NCBI GenBank assembly: GCA_001822675.1
Contig: MHRY01000005.1
Span: 1 to 37,110 of the forward strand
Source: Candidatus Taylorbacteria bacterium RIFCSPLOWO2_01_FULL_45_34b
GTDB lineage: Bacteria; Patescibacteriota; Minisyncoccia; Phycocordibacterales; DSPV01
Direction of reading: 5' to 3'
Length of the DNA: 37,110 nt
Notes under the pieces: model-generated
Seen by the model: the letters and a program-made list of their open reading frames with translations, nothing else
What the model was told of the DNA's origin: nothing
Database searches by the model: none
Part shown: positions 1 through 6,208 of the stretch, piece by piece
Numbering within the stretch: the first letter of the stretch is position 1
Layout of the letters: the number at the start of each line of letters is the position of its first letter
Position numbers and translations under genes: made by a program

Positions 1-117
1 ATACTTGCTTTGCCCGAAGGGGGCAGTAGGAATGAGCTTGAAGAGGCTTTGGCCGGGCACGTTCTTCAAGAGACCGAAACTTGTCGGGCTTTACGGACGT
101 TAATTGCTGTCGGATAA
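1..117 (+). CDS. C-terminal fragment of an unidentified protein (5' end outside window)
   Basis: Frame 1 is open from base 1 to a TAA at 115-117 and encodes 38 residues ending in RTLIAVG. It is too short for the ORF track. The stop lies only three bases before the ATG of the DUF167 gene, which suggests that the two are co-transcribed. The fragment carries no motif I recognise, so no function is proposed. The open frame and tight spacing are seen directly; that it is coding is inferred. Confidence 0.5.
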   Translation: MLALPEGGSRNELEEALAGHVLQETETCRALRTLIAVG

Positions 118-120
118 AAT

Positions 121-339
121 ATGTATATAAAAGTTCACGTACAGGCTGGGGTAAAGGAAGAAAAATTCGAAAAAGTGGCGCCGGATTCTTTTGAAGTTGC
201 CGTCCGACAAAAAGCGGAAAGAGGTATGGCCAACGACCGTGTTTTGGAACTCGTGCGGGAGCATTTTGGGAGGAGCGTTGGGGCAATCAGAATCATAAGC
301 GGCCATCATTCACCGACCAAAATTATTTCGGTTGGGTAA
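121..339 (+). CDS. DUF167 / YggU family protein
   Basis: This 72-aa protein matches the small YggU/DUF167 family in length and pattern. It has an N-terminal strand (IKVHVQAGVKEE), a central basic stretch (RQKAERGMANDRVLELV) corresponding to the family's Ala-Asn-rich segment, and a C-terminal GHHSPTKIISV close to the usual G..S..K.V ending. The molecular role of the family is unknown. It starts 3 nt after the upstream stop, so it is probably the last gene of an operon entering from the left. Alternative starts are unlikely because the ATG opens the conserved first strand. Confidence 0.8.
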   Translation: MYIKVHVQAGVKEEKFEKVAPDSFEVAVRQKAERGMANDRVLELVREHFGRSVGAIRIISGHHSPTKIISVG

Positions 340-391
340 GAGTGTTTAAAGTGCGTTATAATAATGGGTATCCATAATACATATAGACACT

Positions 392-769
392 ATGAAAATA
401 AATACAAAAGCAACAAATATCACGCTTGAAGCTGACGTCCACGAGTATCTCGAGAAGAAGATTCAAAGTTTGAGCAAGTTTGTTAATTTGAATGATGATG
501 CGGTCATGATTGACGCGGAGCTTGGCAAAACGACGCGACATCATCAGGCCGGCGATATTTTTCGGGCCGAGATCAATCTTCACACGCCGGGTAAAAGTTA
601 TCGCGCTGTTTCTGAGGCGACCGAGCTTTACGCCGCCATTGATGACGTTAAAGACGAAATTTTGCGCGAACTTGAAACGCAGAAAAGAAAAAAACTCCAC
701 CTGCTTCGGCGCGGCGGCCAGAAGGTCAAGGATTTTATCAAAGGTTTTTATAAGTGGGGTAAAAAATAA
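392..769 (+). CDS. hpf: Ribosome hibernation promoting factor (HPF/RaiA family, short form)
   Basis: The 125-aa product has the beta-alpha-beta-beta-beta-alpha layout of the S30AE domain: MKINTKATNITLE at the start, a helix LEKKIQSLSKF, then RAEINLHTPGKSYRAVSEATELYAAIDDVKDEI, which is the family's typical second half. Such proteins bind the 30S decoding region and silence or dimerise ribosomes in stationary phase. The tail is rich in Lys/Arg (RKKLHLLRRGGQKVK), as in short HPF/YfiA proteins, and the long-HPF dimerisation domain is absent. A TATAAT box at 357-362 precedes the gene by about 30 nt. The stop is 11 nt before the cyclophilin ATG, so the two may form an operon. Confidence 0.88.
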   Translation: MKINTKATNITLEADVHEYLEKKIQSLSKFVNLNDDAVMIDAELGKTTRHHQAGDIFRAEINLHTPGKSYRAVSEATELYAAIDDVKDEILRELETQKRKKLHLLRRGGQKVKDFIKGFYKWGKK

Positions 770-780
770 GAAGAAGCCAG

Positions 781-1410
781 ATGATGTCGTGGTATAAACG
801 TCCATTTACTCTTGTTGTCGCACTCGCGATTGTACTGGTCGTTGGTTTTTTCTGGTATCTTGCGGGGAGAAACGAACGGCTTGGGGAGAATTTGCGAATA
901 GACAGTCCCGCGGCTTTGGGTAAAGTGTGGGGTGGGGCGGTGTTGTCGACTAATTATGGCGATATTGAAATCGTGTTCTTTTCTTCGGAGGCCACCAGCA
1001 CCATCGCGAATTTTATTACGTTGGCTTCGCGCGGTTTTTATGACGGTACGAAGTTTCACCGCGTCATTCCTGGTTTTATGATTCAAGGCGGCGACCCGCT
1101 GACTCGAGGAGAAGACAGTAGCGTCTACGGAAGCGGCGGGCCGGGTTATACATTCAAAGACGAAATTAACAATGAAAAGATGGTGCGGGGAGTTGTGGCG
1201 ATGGCCAACCGCGGGCCGGACACGAACGGCAGCCAATTTTTTATCATAACAGGAGCGGAGACGCCGTGGCTTCAGGGTAAGCATACTGTTTTTGCGAAAG
1301 TGGTGCGCGGTATGGATGTTGTTCAAAAAATCAGCCAAGTGAAGACATCGGGCGCACCGCGGGATTTACCGATTCAGCCTGTCATTGTTTCAAAAATCAC
1401 TCTAAAATAA
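781..1410 (+). CDS. Membrane-anchored cyclophilin-type peptidyl-prolyl isomerase
   Basis: The 209-aa protein begins with a signal-anchor helix (residues about 8-26, LVVALAIVLVVGFFWYLAG), which puts the enzyme outside the membrane. The rest is a compact cyclophilin domain with the family signatures FHRVIPGFMIQGGDP (containing the catalytic Arg and Phe/Met), GPDTNGSQFFI and WLQGKHTVFAKV. It should catalyse cis-trans isomerisation of X-Pro bonds during folding of exported proteins. It follows hpf by 11 nt. A second ATG overlaps at 784, and the first was kept. A short hairpin lies directly after the stop. Confidence 0.92.
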   Translation: MMSWYKRPFTLVVALAIVLVVGFFWYLAGRNERLGENLRIDSPAALGKVWGGAVLSTNYGDIEIVFFSSEATSTIANFITLASRGFYDGTKFHRVIPGFMIQGGDPLTRGEDSSVYGSGGPGYTFKDEINNEKMVRGVVAMANRGPDTNGSQFFIITGAETPWLQGKHTVFAKVVRGMDVVQKISQVKTSGAPRDLPIQPVIVSKITLK

Positions 1411-1434
1411 GACCCCGTTTTTTTTTGCGGGGCC
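1411..1434 (+). terminator. Possible hairpin terminator after the cyclophilin gene
   Basis: CCCCG and CGGGG arms enclose a loop of nine T residues immediately after the stop codon. There is no U-run after the stem on the + strand, so it is a weak terminator candidate. Confidence 0.35.
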
Positions 1435-1503
1435 AAAAGGCGAGCTTTCTTTTCTTTCGAGGTTTCTTTTCGAGGTCGAACCTCGCAGGGACATTTTTTG
1501 TTG

Positions 1504-1546
1504 TATAATTACAACACAAAAAATGAAGTGACGAGGTTCGACCTCG
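1504..1546. repeat. 43-bp intergenic repeat, copy 1
   Basis: The segment starts TATAATTACAACAC and ends in the palindrome CGAGGTTCGACCTCG. A near-identical copy lies at 5848-5890, differing only around the middle (AAATGAAG versus ATCAAGA). A further copy of the palindrome alone sits at 1471-1485. Each 43-bp copy lies just past the 3' end of a minus-strand transcription unit (array B here, the small membrane gene at 5867-6070 there). Confidence 0.75.
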
Positions 1547-1556
1547 AAAATGGACA

Positions 1557-1898
1557 AAAAGCCAGACCTTTGGGGGTCTGGCTTTGGCGAGCGCAATCTT
1601 CATCAGGTTAGGCTTGCTTTTCTCTCGCCTCTGAAAGAACAACAAAAGGGTGAGGTTGAATTACTTTTTCGTTATCATTGCGAGTATCTCCTCGCCCCCT
1701 CTCATTTTTCGATGAGAAAATTTCTCCCACCCTGTTATTTGACAGGGTGGGGAACACAGGCTGAACATCATCTTCTTATCGCCATTAACAAGTCTGCCTG
1801 TGAAAACTGTGAAAAGGAGTTCTCACGCACTCTTCCGAAGTATGTGTGGGGCGAGGAACACATATTGATTTTTCAAATGACACCAGTTCGGTGTTCCG
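1557..1898 (-). ncRNA. Large-loop hairpin array B (candidate guide RNA locus)
   Basis: On the minus strand this stretch runs from a promoter (1904-1932) to a strong hairpin plus U-run (GCCAGACC/GGTCTGGC at 1560-1582, then TTTTT), so it has the layout of a free-standing RNA gene. Inside are four stems of unrelated sequence, each closing a large loop: 1855-1861/1891-1897 (29-nt loop), 1755-1761/1796-1802 (34), 1648-1655/1690-1697 (34) and 1586-1591/1624-1629 (32). Tight hairpins lie between them at 1701-1716 and 1727-1750. Read on the minus strand, three of the four loops begin AGA. The last contains the box C-like TGATGA, as loops in arrays A and C do. The + strand ORF at 1550-1912 is judged a shadow. 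Stems and promoter are seen; the RNA-guide role is inferred. Confidence 0.65.
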
Positions 1899-1903
1899 GT
1901 CAC

Positions 1904-1932
1904 ACTCTATAACGCTTCTCTTGTTTTAGCAA
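1904..1932 (-). promoter_or_regulatory. Promoter of array B
   Basis: On the minus strand TTGCTA (1932-1927) and TAGAGT (1909-1904) are separated by exactly 17 bp. The -10 is the same hexamer as in the array A promoter. The -35 abuts the U-run of the terminator of the IS110-like gene. Confidence 0.6.
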
Positions 1933-1934
1933 GA

Positions 1935-1987
1935 AAAAAACCACTCCATGCTTTCGCAGGGAATGGCTTGTATGATCGGTTTTTTTA
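1935..1987 (-). terminator. Terminator of the IS110-like gene
   Basis: On the minus strand a stem built on AAGCCATTCCC and the GAGTGG arm is followed by seven T residues. The same CAAGCCATTCC motif forms the terminator at 32365-32402, so the two hairpins are related. Confidence 0.7.
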
Positions 1988-2052
1988 ATTCCTACTCAAT
2001 ATATGAGCTTGATTTCTCTGCCGATCACCAAAGAGTCAAATGATGCGACGAC

Positions 2053-3774
2053 CTAGGCCGCGAGCTGGCCGGATTTCCGCCCCCGTTCCGCTTCCATCTC
2101 GTCGATGTACTTCCACCATTCATTGAACATCCAGATCAGGAACTCGGTCCCGAGTCGCCACCCGGCTTTTTTGTGAATGTGGATGTCAGTATTAATCGAT
2201 TTCCCCGGCCGGTAGATGACTGATCCATCCGGGAGGGTTACGGTGTAGAAGCCGTTTGAGACATCCCACTTGCCTTTGTGGAGAGGAATCCGTTCCTCTG
2301 GAACGACCAGATTCTTTACCCACCTTCCTTTCCCGGCGGTTCCGTTCCCTGTTTCTTCACCGGGAGTTTCGTTACCATCATCTTTGTCGTTGTCACCTTC
2401 AGCCTTCATTTCAATTCTGGCTCCGGTGTAGGTGTGTGATTTTCCTTTCCCGAACACCACGGTGCACGATCCCTCTCTGCCGGCGGCCACTTCAGCGTCT
2501 GGAGTGTATTCTCGTTTGATGAGCGAGATTTTAGTGAAGCAGATGAGTTCTGGAAGCGGATTTGTCGCTCGCATCTGCGCTTTGATTGCCCGGAACCGCG
2601 ATCCCCATGGGGTGTCGGTTTGCAGTGCGAATTGATTGTTCACCAAAAGCCAGATGGCTTGTTTGATTTCCGGATTGCCCGGAGTGTTGCCGGGACCGCG
2701 GCGGAATCGCTGGATGGTTGGCCTCCCATTTTTACCTTTTACAGCCGCGTAGCCCGTGAATCGGAGGAAACTCCCCACTCGTTCTCGCGGGAATCGCCTC
2801 GGATCACGGACAGCGGACATAACTTTTCCGAAGCCACGCGGCCCGAATCCTTTGATGTCCGCGAAGAGTTTTTGGTACAGCGGATGCTGTTTAATAGTAT
2901 CCTCGAGCCTCCTCTGTTCGCGGGCTTCAGCTTCCTTCACGACTTTTACGCTTTGGTTGCCCATCTTCGCTTTTAGAACTTCCTCGGCCAAGCGAGCTCC
3001 AACATATTCGTTTGAGACGTATACGGCATGTTCTGCCACCGCTTCCGCTCTTTGCACCACCTTTTTTCTCTGTGTCATCGCCTGTTCTGTCAGGTCCCAA
3101 GAATGCATCACCTCCCAAGAGATGACATCAGTCTCGTACATTTGGTGGAACAGTGTTGGTTTATTCTTCCATATGTCGAGAAGCAACTCCGCGTCGTCTT
3201 CTTTGACCGCGTGTTTTTCGTCCCTTTGAACTTTTAGGTTTTTGGGGGCAGTTAAGAAAACTCGAGCTCCGACTTCTGTTGCCTTGTTGATGAGGGCGAT
3301 GACGAGACTAAAACCACTGCCCCCGAAGATTCCGATTAGAGTGTCTCCCGTTCTGACACCATCGAAGTCTTCCCCGACTTTGTTGGGGATGCCGACTAGT
3401 TTTTTCGTCTTGTTCGGCGCCCGACCTTTCGTCTCGATTTCGAGATCATTTTCTTTCCAACCGGCCGCGAGCGTGGATTCTAGAGTTTCCTCCACGACGT
3501 TTGGTTCCTTCGCTGTTGGTTTGTTTGGTTTCCGGAACCGGATGTGGTGTCTCTCGCGCGAGGAGAGATCTTCGCCGATCTGGGCGTCCCGCCAGATGGT
3601 TGGGAACTTGTGGTGGACAAAGTCCAATTCACCGTAGGCATCATCGGCTTTGAGGAGCCGGTTGCCTTCACCGTTTTGGATGGCGAAAACTGTTGGTCTC
3701 GCCTCGCCACTGCGCGTTTTTTTCCTTCTATGCTGGAACGCAATTAAGCGTCCAGCGGTTTTTTCTGTGCTCAT
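2053..3774 (-). CDS. IS110-related protein, apparently catalytically inactive, with C-terminal extension
   Basis: The C-terminal half resembles the IS110 Transposase_20 region. A long charged helical stretch (about 230-300) leads to a helix-hairpin-helix (IKGFGPRGFGKVMSAVRD, about 309-326), then RRFPRERVGSFLRFTGY and GNPEIKQAIWLLVNNQ. The middle (about 145-205) aligns by eye with the end of the DEDD/RuvC-like domain: GDTLIGIFGGSGF at the family's G-M-E-A-T-G-G site and KHAVKEDDAELLLDIW at the T-D-x-x-D-A site. The usual Glu is Phe, the first Asp of the pair is Ala, and no Ser occurs between the HhH and the Trp-Gly at about 392, where IS110 recombinases carry the nucleophile. About 170 extra residues follow, so it is far longer than typical IS110 proteins (about 350-400 aa). 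The ATG at 3774 is preceded by AGGTGG; an in-frame GTG lies at 3780. Arrays A and B flank it. A role in RNA-guided DNA binding is inferred. Confidence 0.7.
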   Translation of the reverse strand: MSTEKTAGRLIAFQHRRKKTRSGEARPTVFAIQNGEGNRLLKADDAYGELDFVHHKFPTIWRDAQIGEDLSSRERHHIRFRKPNKPTAKEPNVVEETLESTLAAGWKENDLEIETKGRAPNKTKKLVGIPNKVGEDFDGVRTGDTLIGIFGGSGFSLVIALINKATEVGARVFLTAPKNLKVQRDEKHAVKEDDAELLLDIWKNKPTLFHQMYETDVISWEVMHSWDLTEQAMTQRKKVVQRAEAVAEHAVYVSNEYVGARLAEEVLKAKMGNQSVKVVKEAEAREQRRLEDTIKQHPLYQKLFADIKGFGPRGFGKVMSAVRDPRRFPRERVGSFLRFTGYAAVKGKNGRPTIQRFRRGPGNTPGNPEIKQAIWLLVNNQFALQTDTPWGSRFRAIKAQMRATNPLPELICFTKISLIKREYTPDAEVAAGREGSCTVVFGKGKSHTYTGARIEMKAEGDNDKDDGNETPGEETGNGTAGKGRWVKNLVVPEERIPLHKGKWDVSNGFYTVTLPDGSVIYRPGKSINTDIHIHKKAGWRLGTEFLIWMFNEWWKYIDEMEAERGRKSGQLAA

Positions 3775-3833
3775 TTCCACCTTTCCGTTTTGAGACCTCT
3801 ATGGGTCAGTTCGTTTTGGTTTACGGACAGGAG

Positions 3834-4384
3834 GCGGCTAGCACTCGCTAGTCGCATCATTTGTGGTGAATGCGGCTATGATTAACTTCATTTTGAATGT
3901 TACTATCTCCTCACATCACCACGTCTCTCCTGTCATCCGACAGGAGAAATTTTCAAAGAACAAATAAAGAACTAAACGTCTCACCTAGGGGTGAGACGGG
4001 GAGGGTGCACTCTACTTCTCAAGTAAGTTCAACCATCTCCCTCCTCACACGCCACAAGTCTTATGGAGTGTGAGGAAGGAGGGTGGAAAAAGTTTCACCT
4101 CGTGTGTGTTTCTTTTTCTTCCACCCTCTTATTCCGCGAAGATTTGATCTTCGCGGAAAAATATTACTAAAAAAAAGAACAGGGGCGTGGTATGAACCGC
4201 TTCAGGTGAGGAAACATTCCCCACGCCCCTCTCCCCATACACTCGAGGTTTTGACCTCCCGGTGGCTTTGGGGAAAGAAAATTTTTGTAGTTGCCTCGCG
4301 ACTATAAGATCGTGAGGCGACTCCTTGGTGTAGCAGGACTATCTGGTTCAAAACAGGGCAGTTTCTTCACACCAAGTCATCCAA
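3834..4384 (-). ncRNA. Large-loop hairpin array A (candidate guide RNA leader of the IS110-like gene)
   Basis: Starting just after a minus-strand promoter, five stems of differing sequence each enclose a large loop: 4324-4331/4369-4376 (37 nt), 4232-4237/4269-4274 (31), 4181-4190/4221-4230 (30), 4079-4086/4121-4128 (34) and 4000-4005/4039-4044 (33). Tight hairpins separate them at 4289-4322, 4132-4158, 4043-4075, 3977-3998, 3926-3947 and 3834-3855. On the minus strand four loops carry a TGA-containing core about 16-22 nt in (CTGAAG, GTGAAA, TTGAGAAG, TTGAAC) and three carry an AGA-type start; the 4232-4274 loop fits poorly. The array ends about 60 nt before the IS110-like start codon with no terminator visible, so it probably forms the long leader of that mRNA. 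It fills the whole 3781-4408 intergenic region. Confidence 0.6.
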
Positions 4385-4388
4385 AACC

Positions 4389-4417
4389 ACTCTACAACAC
4401 GATATATATTATTGCAA
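4389..4417 (-). promoter_or_regulatory. Promoter of array A / IS110-like operon
   Basis: On the minus strand TTGCAA (4417-4412) and TAGAGT (4394-4389) are 17 bp apart. The -35 overlaps the 3' end of fmt. The array A leader begins within a few bases of the predicted start site. Confidence 0.6.
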
Positions 4418-5260
4418 GGATTTCATAAATGATTGATAGGGCATCTCTTTTTTGCTCTCGGGCAGGACTTTTTCGATCACAAGAGTACCATTTTCGAAAC
4501 GAGCTTCTGTTATTTTCACCCGCACTTCAGTCCCGTTTTTTTCGGCAATAAAGTATGTGCCGATGGTTCCCTTGAAAGCGCGAATTTTTCGCCAATTAGT
4601 CTCGCCACTTTCCGAGAAATCGATTTTCCCGTCGGTTTTCCCTAATTTTTTCGTGTAGGTAGCCTCGGCTTCATTTTGTGGTATCGCTTTGGTTTTTCCG
4701 CTTAGCCAGTCTGGAATACTATCAGCAAGAATCCGCGCTCCTTCTTTAGCCAGTATATCCTCAAGTTCTTGCGCGTTTACAGTTTCCATCTCAACCAGCA
4801 CTTTTTCTTTTTTAATAATTGGGCCGTGATCCATTTTTTCATCCATCTTCATAATAGTAACGCCGGTTTCTTTTTCACCATTCAGAATCGCGCTTTGGAT
4901 CGGTGTTGGACCGCGGAATTTCGGTAGGAGCGACGGGTGGACATTGAGCGAGCCGTGTTTGGGAATATCCAAAATTTTTTTCGGAATTATTTTGCCATAC
5001 GAGGCGACAATGAAAAGATCAAGGGGTCTTTTTTTTAGTTCCTCTAAAAATTGGCCGTCGAGTGCGTCCGGCTGGAGCACCTCAATTTTTCGGATGTCTG
5101 CCCACTTTTTTATCGGCGGGGGAGTAACTTTAAGCCCCCTACCTTTTGGGCGATCTCTCCTAGTTACAATCAAAGAAGGCAGAACCTTTCTTCGCTCAAG
5201 TTCGTCAAGCACTCCAAGTGAAAAAGTTGATGTTCCAAAAAACGCGATAGTTGGTTTCAT
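4409..5260 (-). CDS. fmt: Methionyl-tRNA formyltransferase
   Basis: The 283-aa protein is an Fmt with the expected N-terminal Rossmann formyltransferase domain: IAFFGTSTFSLGVL at the start, then GSLNVHPSLLPKFRGPTPIQ, which carries the catalytic Asn-His pair and the SLLP.(Y/F)RG signature, and an Asp in MDEKMDHGPI. It transfers a formyl group from 10-formyl-THF to Met-tRNA(fMet). The C-terminal OB-like domain (from about residue 200) is short, so the protein is somewhat shorter than the usual 310-315 aa. Its ATG is one base after the def stop, so def and fmt form a two-gene operon acting on the two ends of N-formyl-Met metabolism. Confidence 0.95.
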   Translation of the reverse strand: MKPTIAFFGTSTFSLGVLDELERRKVLPSLIVTRRDRPKGRGLKVTPPPIKKWADIRKIEVLQPDALDGQFLEELKKRPLDLFIVASYGKIIPKKILDIPKHGSLNVHPSLLPKFRGPTPIQSAILNGEKETGVTIMKMDEKMDHGPIIKKEKVLVEMETVNAQELEDILAKEGARILADSIPDWLSGKTKAIPQNEAEATYTKKLGKTDGKIDFSESGETNWRKIRAFKGTIGTYFIAEKNGTEVRVKITEARFENGTLVIEKVLPESKKEMPYQSFMKSLQ

Positions 5261-5261
5261 G

Positions 5262-5810
5262 TTATATAGCGGGCGTTAGATCATCGGGCAGCGACTCATG
5301 AAGATCTTCTGCTTTATCAATGAACAGAACGCCGTTAAGGTGGTCAATTTCGTGTTGGAAAATTTGCGCCAGAAGCCCGCTTGCGCCTCGAGTGAATTCT
5401 TTGCCGTGCTCATCCGTCGCTCGAACCGAGGTTTTAACAGCGCGCTTCACTTTCCCATAGAGCCATCTCACGCTCAAACAACCTTCTTCCATAAGCGTCT
5501 CTTTTTTTGAAAGTTTAGTAATAGTTGGGTTGATGAACACGCCGTCTGGTTCAGGAGGAGTTTCTGCGTCTTCTGTTTCTACTTTAATTTTATTTTTACC
5601 CCGTGCCAGAATTTTTCCCGATACGACAAAGATGCGAGAGGCGACGCCGATTTGCGGTGCGGCAATGGCAACCCCATCGTCTTGGCTTCCGAGAGCTTCT
5701 TTCATCTCCGCGATCACTTTTTGGATTTTAGGGGAAAGAATGTCTTTTTTTGAGACTTCTTTGGCCTTTTTGCGGAGAATGGGGTTAGTTTTTTGGACGA
5801 TTTCTCTCAT
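5262..5810 (-). CDS. def: Peptide deformylase
   Basis: All three deformylase motifs are present in order: GVAIAAPQIGV (motif I), EEGCLSVRW (motif II, with the metal-binding Cys) and QHEIDHLNGVLF (HEXXH metal site plus Glu). The enzyme removes the formyl group from nascent proteins. At 182 aa it has normal length. A near-consensus promoter (TTGAAA, 17 bp, TATAAT) ends only 6 nt before the ATG, so the mRNA is probably leaderless. It is translated just upstream of fmt. A loop between motifs I and II (residues about 75-95, GKNKIKVETEDAETPPEPDG) is longer than usual. Confidence 0.96.
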   Translation of the reverse strand: MREIVQKTNPILRKKAKEVSKKDILSPKIQKVIAEMKEALGSQDDGVAIAAPQIGVASRIFVVSGKILARGKNKIKVETEDAETPPEPDGVFINPTITKLSKKETLMEEGCLSVRWLYGKVKRAVKTSVRATDEHGKEFTRGASGLLAQIFQHEIDHLNGVLFIDKAEDLHESLPDDLTPAI

Positions 5811-5816
5811 TGGTTC

Positions 5817-5845
5817 ATTATAGGTTTATTGACTCATAATTTCAA
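5817..5845 (-). promoter_or_regulatory. def-fmt promoter, leaderless type
   Basis: On the minus strand TTGAAA (5845-5840) and TATAAT (5822-5817) are spaced by 17 bp. The ATG of def at 5810 lies 6 nt after the -10 box, so transcription should start at or next to the start codon. Confidence 0.8.
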
Positions 5846-5847
5846 TT

Positions 5848-5890
5848 TATAATTACAACACAAAAATCAAGATGACGAGGTTCGACCTCG
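5848..5890. repeat. 43-bp intergenic repeat, copy 2
   Basis: Same sequence as 1504-1546 apart from a few positions, ending in the palindrome CGAGGTTCGACCTCG. The two copies are in direct orientation and bracket array B, the IS110-like gene, array A, fmt and def. Confidence 0.75.
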
Positions 5891-6070
5891 GCGGAAATTA
5901 CAAGTAAAAAAGGCCGTCCCTCGAAAACGGGGACGGCCAAGCAACTTGTCGGTTCTCTTTTCTAAAGACGTTTCTACTTCTGGCGTCGGTTTTGCCGCCG
6001 CTTTACATAGGGCGAGGACAAAAAGAAGGCAGATGAACAGGTACACGAGGATGAACAGAATGATGAACAT
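5867..6070 (-). CDS. Small single-span membrane protein; terminator lies inside the ORF
   Basis: The 67-aa ORF begins with a strongly hydrophobic helix (IILFILVYLFICLLFVLALC) and then a short charged tail (TPEVETSLEKRTDKLL). The unit is well framed: a promoter TTGACA-17 bp-TAATAT (6116-6088) lies just upstream, and a GC-rich hairpin with a U-run (5938-5906) is at the end. Oddly, the hairpin and U-run lie inside the reading frame (at GRPRFRGTAFF), so transcripts that stop there would lack a stop codon. The protein has no family I recognise. Its unit resembles the one at 15681-16043, also a small membrane protein with a CGAGGGACGGC-type terminator. Confidence 0.55.
   Translation of the reverse strand: MFIILFILVYLFICLLFVLALCKAAAKPTPEVETSLEKRTDKLLGRPRFRGTAFFTCNFRRGRTSSS
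5906..5938 (-). terminator. Intrinsic terminator within the 5867-6070 ORF
   Basis: On the minus strand GGCCGTCCC and GGGACGGCC form a 9-bp stem with a 9-nt loop, followed by TTTTTT. It closely resembles the terminator at 15628-15662. Confidence 0.8.
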
Positions 6071-6087
6071 AACTTTCTTTCAAAAAG

Positions 6088-6116
6088 ATATTACTCATAT
6101 TAGGATTTTGTGTCAA
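6088..6116 (-). promoter_or_regulatory. Promoter of the small membrane protein gene
   Basis: On the minus strand a perfect TTGACA (6116-6111) and TAATAT (6093-6088) are 17 bp apart, with the ATG 17 nt further on. Confidence 0.75.
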
Positions 6117-6208
6117 TACACTTGTTTTACGCGGTCGCTGAAATTAAGTGCATTCTTAATGTAAGCTATAGTTCGTGAAGGTCAGACTTTTACAGATTTG
6201 AAAGAACA

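Noticed and set aside
1550-1912. 120-aa + strand ORF
   Set aside because: It lies across array B, its translation is low in complexity and Cys/His-rich without any family pattern, and the DNA is fully explained by stems on the opposite strand.
2053-3774. Active IS110 insertion sequence
   Set aside because: Catalytic residues appear missing, the gene is too long, no clear element ends were found, and the flanks are promoter-driven arrays. It remains possible if an alignment shows otherwise.
4083-4307. 74-aa + strand ORF in array A
   Set aside because: It overlaps four hairpins and has no ribosome site; composition looks random.
5946-6164. 72-aa + strand ORF opposite the small membrane protein
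   Set aside because: The minus strand has promoter, hydrophobic helix and terminator; the + frame has none of these.
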